The notes: a model not told the origin generated them from the letters alone. A stretch of 64,000 nt of DNA from Flavobacterium sp. Root186 (GCF_001428525.1 NZ_LMHW01000011.1:124001-188000); one strand, 5' to 3'. Positions 53,170-63,569 are shown, counted from the first letter of the stretch. Translations and numbers: made by a program.

Positions 53170-56100
53170 ATGAAAAAAAGCAAACATGAAAAGATGTTTT
53201 TTCTTGGAGGAAACTATCTTAAACTAGTTTTATTACTTTTTATGTGTATTCTTTCAACCACAATGAAGGCACAGGAAAGTTCGGTTTCTGGAAAAGTAGT
53301 CGACAACTCCGGACTGCCTTTGCCGGGTGTAAATGTCCATGTAAAAGGATCAACAAAAGGAACCCAAACCGATTTTGATGGTAACTTTAGTATAACGGCG
53401 CCATCAAAAAGTACGCTTGTTTTTTCTTTTATCGGAATGGATGAGGTTTCAGTTGAAACCGAAAACAAAAACAATATAAAAGTAGTCTTAAAACCAAGTT
53501 CTCAGGCATTAGACGAAATTATCGTTGTAGGTTACGGAACCAAAAAGAAAAGCGACGTAATAAGTTCTGTTGCATCGGTAAAACCAGGCGACATGACAAA
53601 AGTTGCCACTTCTGATGTTGGAGAAATGCTTAGGGGAAAAGCAGCCGGAGTTCAGGTAACATTGGCCGATGGCGGTCCGGGAAGTTCTTCATCCATACAA
53701 ATTAGAGGTAAAAAATCTATTAACGGAAGCAACGAACCCATCGTAATTGCAGACGGTATCGTAATAGGAAATATCAACGACATTAATGCCAATGACATTG
53801 CTTCTTTAGAAATTTTGAAAGATGCCGCTGCACAATCTATTTACGGAGCCAGAGCATCAAACGGGGTTATCTTAATTACCACTAAAAGAGGAAAAACCGG
53901 AAAAGCAAGAATTGCTTATAATGGATTTTCTGGTGTGCAAACAATCAACAGAAATTTTGATATCTACAGCGGAGAAGAATTTGCCCAGCTAAAAAGAGAA
54001 GCGTACAGAACAAGTAATAATGGTGTTTACAGACCAGACGAACAGGTTTTTTCGCCTCTTGAATTAGAGTCGGTTAAGTCAGGAGAATATATCGACTGGG
54101 AAAAATATATTGTAAGAACAGGAGTAACGAACAACCACAGTTTGAGTGTTTCATCCGGAACTGATAAATCAAGCATTTTTACGAGTTTGAACTATATCAA
54201 TACTTTGGGAGTTATTCCAAATACCGACTTTGATAAAGTTGCCATGAGAATTAATGTTGACCAAAGAATTTCAGACTGGTTGAAAATTGGGATGAACCTT
54301 TCGCTTCAGTATTCAGAATCCAATCGTCCGAATGTGGGGAACATTCTGAACAATGCAATTAATACTTCGCCACTCGGGAAAATCTACAATGACGATGGCA
54401 CTTTCCGTCATTTACCAGGAGGAATTCAGGAAACCCCAAATCCGCTGATTGATATTTATGAAACTAATACCAACGAGGTGAACAGAAATGACATTATGAA
54501 TGTATTTCTGGACATCAATATTTTAAAAGGTTTCACGTATAAATTGAATGCAAGCCGCAGATCGTGGAATTATAAAGGAATGGCATTCAATTCTTCAAAA
54601 TCACTTTCCGGAATCGCTAATTCAGGTCAGGGCAGCGGAAGTATTACCTATAAAGATAATGTAGAATATCAGCTGAGTAATATTTTGAATTACAACTTCA
54701 ATCTCGCCGAAAAAAATCATTTTGGTGTAACAGGAGTTTATGAAGTAACAACATCAGAATACAACGATTTTGTAAATACAGCAAGCAGAATCCCAAGTGA
54801 TATTCTGGGAATTTATGGTTTAGAAAGTGCTTTTTTAAATACACCATTAATTGGAGGAAACGAGCGTTCCCTAATTTCATTTGCCGGAAAATTAGAATAT
54901 GATTTCGACAGCCGATATTATTTTACAGTTTCAGGCAGAGCCGATGGATCATCAGTATTTGGTAAAAATAATAAGTGGGGATTTTTCCCGGCTGTAAATG
55001 CGGCATGGAATGTTTCAAATGAAAATTTTATGAAAGAACACGTACCCGTGATCAGTAATTTAAAGTTAAGAGCCAGTTATGGAAAAGTAGGGAACCAGCC
55101 TCAAAATCCATATCAAAGTATGGCAACTGCAACGCAAAGGGATTACATTATAAACGGAGTAAAAGTATCCGGTTATGTTCCCGGTTCTCAATTGTCTAAT
55201 CCTGATTTAAAATGGGAAACATCGACACAATTAAACCTTGCCGCTGATTTTGGATTATTCAAAAACAGATTAAACGGAACAGTTGAGGTTTATAATACAG
55301 ATACATCAGATTTACTAATTTATGAAACATTAAATGCGAATACTGGTTACACGACCAAACTTTCGAATTTAGGAAAAGTAAACAATAAAGGTTTAGAAAT
55401 TTCCCTGAATGGAGATGTGATCAAAAAGAAAGATTTTAAACTGAATTTGGGAGCAACTTTCACCAAAAACAAAAACAGTATTGTAAGCATTTATGGCAAA
55501 GATGCCAACGGTGACGGAAAAGAAGATGATGCCGTTGGAAACTTATGGTTCATCGGAAAGCCAATCGACGTTTATTATCAGTACAAAGCTGTTGGAATTT
55601 ATCAGGAAGGAGAAAATATTCCAATCGTTACAGGAACAACGTTACTTCCGGGAGATATAAAATTATACGATGCAGATCCGTCAAATGGTGCCAATCCAAA
55701 TCCGGATCAGGATAGGGTGATTACATCAAAAATGCCCGATTGGTTCGGAACTTTTTCCATAAACTTAGAATACAAACATTTTGATTTCTCAGCAGATATT
55801 TATACTGTTCAGGGCATTACAAAAGACAATCCATTTTTATATAGCTACGTTCAGGGAGGATCTTTAAGAGGAGTAAAAAATGGTTTAAAACAAGATTACT
55901 GGACACCTGAAAATCCGGGCGGAAACTGGCCGAGGCCAAGAGACGGTAACGACCCGCCATATATTTATACTTTAGGATTGCAGGATGCATCATATGTTCG
56001 ATTACAAAACGTATCAGTAGGTTTTAAATTCCCTGAAAACACACTTAAATCATTAGGATTAAACAACATGAGATTGTATGTAACAGGAAGTAATTTAATC

Positions 56101-56196
56101 ACCATTACAGATTTCCAGTCGTACAGCCCTGAGAAAAACGTAGGCGAATATCCGGAACCGGTTACTTGTGTTATAGGCTTACAAGTTGGTTTCTAA
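53170..56196 (+). CDS. SusC-like TonB-dependent outer-membrane transporter
   Basis: 1008 aa. Signal peptide to about residue 35, carboxypeptidase-regulatory-like domain (SSVSGKVVDNSGLPLPGVNV, then STKGTQTDFDGNFSI), TonB box region (LDEIIVVGYGTKKKSDV), plug (GEMLRGKAAGVQV; SIQIRGKKSINGSNEPIVIA; ILKDAAAQSIYGARASNGVI) and a 22-strand barrel ending in aromatic GLQVGF. It imports oligosaccharides with the SusD partner encoded 34 bases downstream. Confidence 0.96.
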   Translation: MKKSKHEKMFFLGGNYLKLVLLLFMCILSTTMKAQESSVSGKVVDNSGLPLPGVNVHVKGSTKGTQTDFDGNFSITAPSKSTLVFSFIGMDEVSVETENKNNIKVVLKPSSQALDEIIVVGYGTKKKSDVISSVASVKPGDMTKVATSDVGEMLRGKAAGVQVTLADGGPGSSSSIQIRGKKSINGSNEPIVIADGIVIGNINDINANDIASLEILKDAAAQSIYGARASNGVILITTKRGKTGKARIAYNGFSGVQTINRNFDIYSGEEFAQLKREAYRTSNNGVYRPDEQVFSPLELESVKSGEYIDWEKYIVRTGVTNNHSLSVSSGTDKSSIFTSLNYINTLGVIPNTDFDKVAMRINVDQRISDWLKIGMNLSLQYSESNRPNVGNILNNAINTSPLGKIYNDDGTFRHLPGGIQETPNPLIDIYETNTNEVNRNDIMNVFLDINILKGFTYKLNASRRSWNYKGMAFNSSKSLSGIANSGQGSGSITYKDNVEYQLSNILNYNFNLAEKNHFGVTGVYEVTTSEYNDFVNTASRIPSDILGIYGLESAFLNTPLIGGNERSLISFAGKLEYDFDSRYYFTVSGRADGSSVFGKNNKWGFFPAVNAAWNVSNENFMKEHVPVISNLKLRASYGKVGNQPQNPYQSMATATQRDYIINGVKVSGYVPGSQLSNPDLKWETSTQLNLAADFGLFKNRLNGTVEVYNTDTSDLLIYETLNANTGYTTKLSNLGKVNNKGLEISLNGDVIKKKDFKLNLGATFTKNKNSIVSIYGKDANGDGKEDDAVGNLWFIGKPIDVYYQYKAVGIYQEGENIPIVTGTTLLPGDIKLYDADPSNGANPNPDQDRVITSKMPDWFGTFSINLEYKHFDFSADIYTVQGITKDNPFLYSYVQGGSLRGVKNGLKQDYWTPENPGGNWPRPRDGNDPPYIYTLGLQDASYVRLQNVSVGFKFPENTLKSLGLNNMRLYVTGSNLITITDFQSYSPEKNVGEYPEPVTCVIGLQVGF

Positions 56197-56230
56197 AAGC
56201 ATTTTATAAATAAAAAAATACGACAAGATC

Positions 56231-57823
56231 ATGAAAAATATAAATTTTCTATTTGTTTTGGTTTCCGTGCTTTCTTTAGGACTTACTTCTTGTGAAGACT
56301 TTTTGGAAGAAGAGGTAAAAGATCAAATTTCGGTAGATTATATCTACAGTTCTCCAGCCGGATTAGAAGTTGGAGTAAATGCACTTTACAACCAGATGCG
56401 ATACTACAATCTGCCATCTGGAGACAACAGCGATTTATGGGGTAATGTTTTCTTTATGGTCGCAACCGATTTAGGATTGCACAGAACATGGAATACGCCT
56501 TACGGAACAGGTCACAATCCGGCTGCATTTACTGGCTCAAAATGGATTCAGGGCTATAAAATTATCGACAGATGTTCTGCTATTATTACATCGGCAAGAT
56601 CTATAAAAATGGATGAAAATGCCAAGAAAAAATTAGTAGCGCAGGCACGTGTTATTAGAGGTGAATTATATCTGGATTTAAAACAAATGTATGGAGGAAT
56701 TTTGATCGACACCATTCCAACAACACCTGAAAATATTAATGATGCAGTAGAATACAAAGTAGCCAGCGATGCTGATGTTTACCGGTTAATTGATGCCGAT
56801 TTAGATTATGCGATTGCTAATCTTCCGTTTAAGGTAGATGCCGGACGTTACGGACAAGGTGTTGCCAGACACATACGCGGTAAAAGCGCTTTATGGCAGG
56901 AAGACTGGGCAGGGGCTGCTTCACAATTTGATGCCATCATTAATGACGGAACACACGGTTTGGTACCCTTGGCTGAGGTTTGGGGACAAAATGGAAATCA
57001 TAAAGAATCACTTTTTACCTATCAAAAAGATTTTTTATTAGGCCCGGATGATAATTTAGCCGGAGGCGGCGGATCTTGGCTGGGAAGCGTTTTTACACAA
57101 AGAACCTACGAATTAAATGCAAGCGAACTGATTCAGGATGTGGCTTATGGAGGTCAGGCTTTAGGATGGTTTTATCCAAATAATTATTTAAAATCACTTT
57201 ACGATCAGGCAAATGACTTAAGATTTAAAACCTATTATTATTCCGATAATTATCAGGATTATAAAATTAATGTGCCGGGAAATCCAAAATTCGGACAGCC
57301 AATAACGAATCCGGCAATTGCGGCTCCAAACGGAAATTACAGAGCCTGGCACTGGAGTTTGAAAAAATACCACGATACCGAAAAACTGCCTATGACCTCT
57401 AACAGTTACAAAGATTATATGTACTACAGACTGGCAGAAACGTATTTATTGGCATCAGAAGCACATCATAATCTGGGCAACGATACAAAAGCATTAGCTT
57501 ATCTAAACAAAGTAAGAAGAAGAGGGTATACAGGAAACCCGGACAGTAATGTAACAACTTATGACATCACGGTTTGGACTTTGAACAATTATTTAGATGA
57601 ATCAGCGAGAGAATTAGCATTCGAAAACAACAGATGGTTTCTCTTAAAAAGATTAGGGCTTTTGGTCGAAAGACAAAATTTGTATTTCCGTTCAAGTCCA
57701 TCCGGAACTATTTCTGGCGAAGTACCTCTAAAAATGACTCCGGCAATGGTCAATATGCCAATTCCGCAAAGTCAGATTGATTTAATGGGAAAACCGGCAG
57801 GATTTAATGTAGGCTATAATTAA
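56231..57823 (+). CDS. SusD-like glycan-binding lipoprotein
   Basis: 530 aa. Type II signal peptide with lipobox LTSC (Cys21). The fold shows the family hallmarks: N-terminal VGVNALYNQMRYYN, tetratricopeptide helices (RVIRGELYLDLKQMYGGI), and the C-terminal YYRLAETYLLASEAHHNLGN followed by LNKVRRRGYTG and ESARELAFENNRWFLLKRLG. It forms the lid of the SusC transporter. Confidence 0.95.
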   Translation: MKNINFLFVLVSVLSLGLTSCEDFLEEEVKDQISVDYIYSSPAGLEVGVNALYNQMRYYNLPSGDNSDLWGNVFFMVATDLGLHRTWNTPYGTGHNPAAFTGSKWIQGYKIIDRCSAIITSARSIKMDENAKKKLVAQARVIRGELYLDLKQMYGGILIDTIPTTPENINDAVEYKVASDADVYRLIDADLDYAIANLPFKVDAGRYGQGVARHIRGKSALWQEDWAGAASQFDAIINDGTHGLVPLAEVWGQNGNHKESLFTYQKDFLLGPDDNLAGGGGSWLGSVFTQRTYELNASELIQDVAYGGQALGWFYPNNYLKSLYDQANDLRFKTYYYSDNYQDYKINVPGNPKFGQPITNPAIAAPNGNYRAWHWSLKKYHDTEKLPMTSNSYKDYMYYRLAETYLLASEAHHNLGNDTKALAYLNKVRRRGYTGNPDSNVTTYDITVWTLNNYLDESARELAFENNRWFLLKRLGLLVERQNLYFRSSPSGTISGEVPLKMTPAMVNMPIPQSQIDLMGKPAGFNVGYN

Positions 57824-57898
57824 GGTTAAAGTTAGTAATTAACCCGATCCGGGAATCAAAGTAAAATTTAATTTCCGGATCAAATAAAAAATAACACG

Positions 57899-58993
57899 AT
57901 GATAAATAAACAATATATTTTAGGTGCATTGACCGCTTTGTTGTTTGCCTCTTGCAGCAACGACGAAAAAGTAGTTTTTATTAACGCAGATGATAATGGA
58001 GCTCCGGTAAATCCGACTCCAGTATTGACTTTAAAAGAAAAAGCAAAGTTTAAAATTGGTGCAGCAGTTAAAATGAAAGATCTTCAAGGAGAACCCAATT
58101 TAAAAAATGCAGTGCTAAAGCATTACAGCCAAATTACGGCCGAGTATGAAATGAAAATGGCAAGTATCTGGACTTCTGAAACAGCATATAATTATACAGC
58201 GGGCGATTATCTGGTAAATTTTGCCAAAGATAATAATCTGCAAGTTCACGGACATACCTTGGTTTGGTACGATTCATTTCCGCAGTGGTTTAAAAATGCC
58301 AAATACGATTCGATTGCATTTGAAGCCAAAGTCAAAATTTATATTACTGATGTTGTAGGGCATTATAAAGGAAAAGTAAAAAGCTGGGACGTAGTAAATG
58401 AAGTTTTTGCAGATGGCGGTGCTTTAAGAAACGAAACCGTTATAAATCCTCTTTTTAAAGATCCAATTGGATTCTATGGAAGATGTTTTAGATACGCAAA
58501 AGCAGCCGATCCCGATGCTAAATTATTTTACAATGATTACAGCGTAGTTATTGATGCAGGAAAAAGAACTGCTATTAAAAAAATGGTAACAAGATTTAAA
58601 GCGAATGGAGTTCCAATTGATGGTGTAGGAGATCAGTTTCATTACGCAACTGATACTAACAGACAAACCATGAAAACCGGTTTTACAGATCTTGCCTCTA
58701 CAGGATTACTAATTCATATTTCAGAATTAGACATTAAAGTAAATACCGGCAAATCAGATTCGTATGTATTTAATGATGCCGAAGCTCAAAAACAGTCAGA
58801 AACCTATAAATACATTACCACAATGTATGAGGAGCTGCCTCAAAATCAAAAATTTGCCATTTCAACCTGGGGTGTAACCGATAAATATACCTGGCTCACA
58901 AGTTTTTGGCACTCAAAAGAATATCCGCTGCTTTTAGATGCTGATTATAATAAGAAACCAGCCTATCAAGGATTTTTAGACGGATTAAAATAG
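57899..58993 (+). CDS. GH10 family glycoside hydrolase, lipoprotein (endo-xylanase type)
   Basis: 364 aa. Lipobox LFASC (Cys19) places it on the cell surface or in the periplasm. The GH10 (beta/alpha)8 barrel shows HGHTLVWYDSFPQWF, acid/base Glu168 in WDVVNEVFADG and nucleophile Glu276 in HISELDIKV, and closes with WGVTDKYTWL. Most GH10 enzymes are endo-beta-1,4-xylanases. The usual VWH following HTL is VWY here, a possible subsite difference. The gene is third in the PUL transcript, 75 bases after susD, across a hairpin-capable spacer (GATCCGGGAA / TTCCGGATC, 57845-57880). Confidence 0.88.
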   Translation: MINKQYILGALTALLFASCSNDEKVVFINADDNGAPVNPTPVLTLKEKAKFKIGAAVKMKDLQGEPNLKNAVLKHYSQITAEYEMKMASIWTSETAYNYTAGDYLVNFAKDNNLQVHGHTLVWYDSFPQWFKNAKYDSIAFEAKVKIYITDVVGHYKGKVKSWDVVNEVFADGGALRNETVINPLFKDPIGFYGRCFRYAKAADPDAKLFYNDYSVVIDAGKRTAIKKMVTRFKANGVPIDGVGDQFHYATDTNRQTMKTGFTDLASTGLLIHISELDIKVNTGKSDSYVFNDAEAQKQSETYKYITTMYEELPQNQKFAISTWGVTDKYTWLTSFWHSKEYPLLLDADYNKKPAYQGFLDGLK

Positions 58994-58998
58994 CGTTT

Positions 58999-59048
58999 TT
59001 AGAATATAGAGTATAGAAAATAGAAAATAGAATATAGAAAATAGAGGC
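58999..59048. repeat. AT-rich short tandem repeat
   Basis: Repeated units like AGAATATAGAAAATAGA between the GH10 and lipoprotein genes. Next to it CTTTCCTCTTTCTTCAAATTCTCT (59071-59096) recurs loosely at 59134-59164. Typical low-complexity Flavobacterium spacer. Confidence 0.55.
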
Positions 59049-59191
59049 AAGAAGCAAGATTTGAAGAGAAGTCTTTCCTCTTTCTTCAAATTCTCTTAAA
59101 AAAAGCAAAAGCAAAACAAGATTAAATGAGAAATCTTTCCTCTTTGCTCTTTCTTCTATTCTCTCAAAAAAATAACCAAAAAAAAGAAATC

Positions 59192-60091
59192 ATGACCATA
59201 AAACTAAATCATATAGCTAAATTAAAATATCTCTTTTTAGTACTTTCAATAGGTTTATTTTCCTGTGAGGAAGATGTACGTGAAGTTTATCTTTATAATA
59301 AAGGAAAATTAGAAGCAGTTTCGACTAGTACCTCGATTAAGGCAGGAGAAACTGTAACCTATACCGATTCGTCGACCAAAATACGTGCTATTAAATGGAC
59401 ATTTCAGGGTGGATCACCGGGTTCATCAATAGATCCGAATGTTGAGGTAAAATATACTAAAGGCGGCTCCTTTACAACGACTTTAGAAATCACCTTTGTT
59501 GATAATACAATACAAAAGAAAACATTTGCTGTTGAGGTTGAAGCGCCGGCAATTCCTCCGATTGTAGTGCCTGTAGATGGATTAAAAATCTATTCTGATA
59601 ATCCAGATTTTACAAAAACGGCACCTGTTTTAAACTGGGTTTCAAGTAACCAGTTTGTGATAAAAGAAACTGCTGATGGAGGATACGAAGCCGCTTACAG
59701 AACTTTTTCACTTCCGGCAGCACCTCCGGCAGCCGAAGCAAAATGGGCAATGGCAATTTTACAATTTGTCAATGTTACTGATATTTCATCTTATACGCAC
59801 ATCAATATGGCAGTAAGAACGACCAGTACAGGAAAAATCAGATTCAGAATGAAAGATGCGAGTAACACAGGTTATGTAGAATTTGATGCAACAAGTAATC
59901 TTTACGGTTTAAAAAGGGATGGAAACTGGAATATGGTTAAAATTCCAATTGCAGATTATAAAAAACAAAATCCACTTTTAGATTTAACTAAAATCAAAGA
60001 TATTTTGGTTTTAAGAAGCGTTGATCCGGAAGATGTAAGGTCTTTAAATAACTACACTTTCGATATTGATCATATCTATTTATCGAAGTAA
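59192..60091 (+). CDS. PKD-containing surface glycan-binding lipoprotein
   Basis: I start at 59192 (MTIKLNHIAKLKYLFLVLSI, 299 aa), because the lipobox GLFSC (Cys25) then fits a normal signal; the frame runs 22 codons further upstream through repetitive DNA. Residues about 43-120 are a PKD-like domain (AGETVTYTDSSTKIRAIKWT, FQGGSPG). The C-terminal 170 residues are a beta-sandwich resembling carbohydrate-binding modules (HINMAVRTTSTGKIRFRMKD; LNNYTFDIDHIYL). SusE/F-position proteins of this design capture glycans at the surface. Confidence 0.75.
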   Translation: MTIKLNHIAKLKYLFLVLSIGLFSCEEDVREVYLYNKGKLEAVSTSTSIKAGETVTYTDSSTKIRAIKWTFQGGSPGSSIDPNVEVKYTKGGSFTTTLEITFVDNTIQKKTFAVEVEAPAIPPIVVPVDGLKIYSDNPDFTKTAPVLNWVSSNQFVIKETADGGYEAAYRTFSLPAAPPAAEAKWAMAILQFVNVTDISSYTHINMAVRTTSTGKIRFRMKDASNTGYVEFDATSNLYGLKRDGNWNMVKIPIADYKKQNPLLDLTKIKDILVLRSVDPEDVRSLNNYTFDIDHIYLSK

Positions 60092-60100
60092 AAATTCAAA

Positions 60101-60137
60101 ATACAATTTGGGACAGTGAATTGCTGTCCCAAAATTT
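60101..60137 (+). terminator. Hairpin between PUL genes
   Basis: AATTTGGGACAG / CTGTCCCAAAATT with short loop and a T-rich tail. It may attenuate transcription into the downstream enzyme genes. Confidence 0.65.
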
Positions 60138-60170
60138 CTTTTCAAATCTCCCATATTAAAAACTAATGTA

Positions 60171-61580
60171 ATGAAGCATTTTCTTTATGCAGTATTCTGT
60201 TTTATAAACCTGATTTCTCTGCAAGCACAAAATACTATTGCCTATCAAAAAGTCGAAGCCAGACAAAATGCCTTAGATCCAAAATGGGTATCATATGAAG
60301 CTAAAACAGTTGATGAACTTCCCGGATTTAAAATTAAAAAGCAAGGAACCATTTCTATTTACGGCGGATCAAAAGCCTGGCAGAAAGAAGCAACTGGATT
60401 TTTTAGAACCGAAAAAATTGACAATAGATGGTGGATTATCGATCCCGAAGGTTATCCGTTTATTTATAAAGGAGTTGCCGTTTTTAATGCGGGTCGTTCT
60501 GTAAATCAGCAAAAATCATTCGATAAAAAATTTGGAAGTCCGGAAAATTGGCTGAAACAAGAATCAAAATTACTTCGCGAGAATGGATTTAACGGAGTAG
60601 GTGCGTGGTCGAATGTAGACTTGATTAGAAAAGGAGAAAATCCTTTGGTTTATACCGTAATTATTTCGCCAATGGGAATGTATCATTCCGATCATATTAA
60701 AAAATATGGTGGAAAATATAAAGAAGCCAGCTGGCAGAATTACCGTTTTGATTTGGTTATGGTTTTTGACAAAGAGTTTGATGCCTATATTGAAAAATCA
60801 GTAAAAGACGTTTCTCAATATAAAAATGATAAGTATTTGATGGGTTATTTTACAGATAATGAACTGCCGTGGTATAACGACGCATTAGATAAACATTTAA
60901 CTTTATTGGCCAAAGATGAACAAGGATATATCGCTGCAAAAGAATGGTTAGATCAAAGAAAAGGTTTTGATGCTTCGGCCTCAGACATTACTCAGGAAGA
61001 CCGAATGGCATTTACCGCTTTTTATTTTGAAACCTATATGAAAAAAGTAACGCAGGCACTTCGAAAAGCAGATCCTAATCATCTTTATTTAGGATGTCGT
61101 TTTAATCAGGATAAAGAGCAGGAATTAACGAATCCGGAGATTTTTAAGGTTGCCGGAAAGTACATGGATATCATTTCGATCAACCATTACAGAAAATGGG
61201 AGCCGAGTCAGGATTTAATGAATAAATGGGGCGAATGGTCAGGAAAACCATTTTTAATTACAGAATGGTACACCAAAGGAGAAGATTCAGGTTTGCCAAA
61301 TAATACGGGTGCCGGATGGCTCGTTCGAACTCAAAAAGAGAGAGGACTTTTTTACCAGAATTTCACTTTAGAATTACTTAAAAATAAAAATTCGGTTGGC
61401 TGGCATTGGTTTAAATATATGGACAACGATCCGGAAGATTTGAGTACTGATTATTCAAACAGAGATTCAAATAAAGGCATTGTAAATAGTGCATTTAAAC
61501 CTTATGCGCCTTTATTAAACGAGATGAAAATAATTAATGATAACGCGTTTGAATTGACACGTTATTTTGATAAGAAATAG
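60171..61580 (+). CDS. Clan GH-A glycoside hydrolase with DNE motif (agarase/GH50-like)
   Basis: 469 aa. Signal peptide ends near LQAQN (residue 20). N-terminal strands include RWWIIDPEGYPFIYKGVAVF, then LLRENGFNGVGAWSNVDLIR, a pattern seen in agarase-type enzymes. Probable catalytic glutamates are Glu231 in GYFTDNELPWYND and Glu365 in FLITEWYTKGED. The DNE-LPW motif recalls GH50 and GH42 families. The family assignment is tentative; the barrel and catalytic pair are clear. Probably periplasmic, acting on oligomers imported by SusC/D. Confidence 0.6.
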   Translation: MKHFLYAVFCFINLISLQAQNTIAYQKVEARQNALDPKWVSYEAKTVDELPGFKIKKQGTISIYGGSKAWQKEATGFFRTEKIDNRWWIIDPEGYPFIYKGVAVFNAGRSVNQQKSFDKKFGSPENWLKQESKLLRENGFNGVGAWSNVDLIRKGENPLVYTVIISPMGMYHSDHIKKYGGKYKEASWQNYRFDLVMVFDKEFDAYIEKSVKDVSQYKNDKYLMGYFTDNELPWYNDALDKHLTLLAKDEQGYIAAKEWLDQRKGFDASASDITQEDRMAFTAFYFETYMKKVTQALRKADPNHLYLGCRFNQDKEQELTNPEIFKVAGKYMDIISINHYRKWEPSQDLMNKWGEWSGKPFLITEWYTKGEDSGLPNNTGAGWLVRTQKERGLFYQNFTLELLKNKNSVGWHWFKYMDNDPEDLSTDYSNRDSNKGIVNSAFKPYAPLLNEMKIINDNAFELTRYFDKK

Positions 61581-61613
61581 AAAATTGTATTAAAAAATAA
61601 AATGATTTTAGCT

Positions 61614-63416
61614 ATGAGAAAAATAATAATGCTGTGTTTTACTTTTCTGATTTTTGGAAAAATGATGGCACAGGAAATTCCGTTACTATCGAATATTTCA
61701 TCTCGAAATAATATTAACTTAAACGGAAAATGGAGTTATATCGTAGACCCGCTCGAAAACGGATATTATGATTATCGTTTAATGCCCTTTAAAAACAACG
61801 GATTTTTTGAAAATAAAAAATTCAATACCACAGATTTAACCGAATATAATTTTGCAACTTCTGCTACGATGGATATTCCGTCTGATTGGAATTCAAAAGA
61901 CGAAAGATTGTTTTTTTATGAAGGAACAGTTTGGTTTCAGAAAGACTTTAATTATAAAAAAGAGGCTCAAACCAAAGGGATTCTTCATTTTGGAGCAGTC
62001 AATTACGATGCGAAAGTATATGTAAACGGAAAATTAGCAGGAAGCCACGTTGGAGGTTATACACCATTCAATTTTGATGTGACCAATTTATTAGTAGACG
62101 GAAATAACTTTGTCGTGGTAAAAGTGGATAACAAACGTCATAAAGATAATGTTCCAACGGTAAACATGGATTGGTGGAATTATGGCGGAATTACAAGAGA
62201 CGTTACTTTAGCTCAGGTTCCAAATACGTATATTGAAGATTATCTGGTTCAATTAGACAAAAAAGAAAAAGGAAAAATTTCCGGCTGGGTGAAGCTGAAT
62301 AGCGAAACGGCAAATCAATCGCTTTCTGTTTCAATTCCCGAATTAAAAATAAAAAAGAACATTACAACCGATGCAAAAGGAATCGCGTATTTTGAAATAA
62401 AAGGAAATCCGGTTTTATGGACACCGGAAAAACCAAAATTGTACGACGTAACTATAAACAAAGCTGATGAAAATATAAACGACAAAATTGGTTTTAGAAC
62501 AATTGAAACCAAAGGAAAAGAAATTCTGTTAAACGGAAAAAAAGTCTTTTTACGTGGAATTAGTATTCATGAAGAAGCCCCTTTTAGATCTGGAAGAGCC
62601 TGGTCTCAGGAAGATGCGGTTACCTTACTAACCTGGGCAAAAGAACTAGGTTGTAATTATGTTCGTCTGGCGCATTATCCGCATAATGAAAACATGGTAA
62701 AAGAAGCTGAAAAAATGGGATTAATGATTTGGTCAGAAGTTCCGGTATATTGGACAATTTCATGGACAAATCCAGATACGTATGCCAATGCCGAACGTCA
62801 GTTGCACGATATGATTTACAGAGATAAAAACCGCTGCGGAATTGTAATCTGGTCTATTGCCAATGAAACACCACATGGAGACGACAGAGATGTTTTCCTA
62901 AGCAAATTAGCAAAATATGCGCGTACACAGGACAATTCCCGTTTAATTAGTATGGCAATGGAAGTAACTAAAAGCCCTAACAATATCAATACACTGCAGG
63001 ATAATATGAATGAATATGTAGATATTGTAAGTTTCAACCAATATTTAGGCTGGTATAGAGGAACGAATGAATCCTGTAAAGATATGCAGTGGGTAATTCC
63101 GTATAATAAACCCGTTATTGTTAGTGAATTTGGAGGCGAAGCTTTACAAGGATTACACGGCGACAAAAAAGAGCGCTGGAACGAAGAATATCAAGAAGAA
63201 CTGTACATTCAAAACACACAAATGTTTAATCGAATTGAAGGCTTAGCGGGAGTATCCCCATGGATTCTTGTAGACTTTAGATCACCAAGAAGACAATTGA
63301 CCAACATTCAGGATTTCTTTAACCGCAAAGGTTTAATTTCAAACACAGGAATTAAAAAGAAAGCTTTTTATGTGATGAAGGATTGGTATGCACAGAAAGA
63401 AGAGGAATATAAATAA
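61614..63416 (+). CDS. GH2 family glycosidase (beta-galactosidase/beta-glucuronidase type)
   Basis: 600 aa from Met at 61614 (MRKIIMLCFTFLIFGKMMAQ, a clean signal peptide); an alternative ATG lies four codons earlier at 61602. N-terminal jelly roll (WFQKDFNYK; GAVNYDAKVYVNGKLAGSHV; GGYTPFNFDVT), Ig-like middle, then the TIM barrel with acid/base in IVIWSIANETPHGD and nucleophile in PVIVSEFGGEA. These are Glu422 and Glu509 counted from 61602, or 418 and 505 from 61614. It removes terminal beta-linked sugars. Last gene of the PUL, 33 bases after the preceding enzyme. Confidence 0.85.
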   Translation: MRKIIMLCFTFLIFGKMMAQEIPLLSNISSRNNINLNGKWSYIVDPLENGYYDYRLMPFKNNGFFENKKFNTTDLTEYNFATSATMDIPSDWNSKDERLFFYEGTVWFQKDFNYKKEAQTKGILHFGAVNYDAKVYVNGKLAGSHVGGYTPFNFDVTNLLVDGNNFVVVKVDNKRHKDNVPTVNMDWWNYGGITRDVTLAQVPNTYIEDYLVQLDKKEKGKISGWVKLNSETANQSLSVSIPELKIKKNITTDAKGIAYFEIKGNPVLWTPEKPKLYDVTINKADENINDKIGFRTIETKGKEILLNGKKVFLRGISIHEEAPFRSGRAWSQEDAVTLLTWAKELGCNYVRLAHYPHNENMVKEAEKMGLMIWSEVPVYWTISWTNPDTYANAERQLHDMIYRDKNRCGIVIWSIANETPHGDDRDVFLSKLAKYARTQDNSRLISMAMEVTKSPNNINTLQDNMNEYVDIVSFNQYLGWYRGTNESCKDMQWVIPYNKPVIVSEFGGEALQGLHGDKKERWNEEYQEELYIQNTQMFNRIEGLAGVSPWILVDFRSPRRQLTNIQDFFNRKGLISNTGIKKKAFYVMKDWYAQKEEEYK

Positions 63417-63438
63417 AAGGAGTTTTAGATAAACTGAA

Positions 63439-63476
63439 AAACCTTCAAAGTCAGAAATGATTTTGGAGGTTTTTTG
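63439..63476 (+). terminator. PUL terminator
   Basis: AAACCTTCAAAGTCA / TGATTTTGGAGGTTTTTT hairpin 23 bases past the GH2 stop. Confidence 0.7.
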
Positions 63477-63569
63477 TTTTGAATTTTTTTTTGATTTGAG
63501 ATGATGTTTAAATGACTGCACCTCATATTTGTTGAGTTTATATTTTTTGCAATATTAAAAATTTTCTCC

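Noticed and set aside
57838..57890. GATCCGGGAA / TTCCGGATC inverted repeat considered as a full terminator
   Set aside because: The loop is long and no clear T-run follows; it may only be an mRNA-stability element between susD and the GH10 gene.
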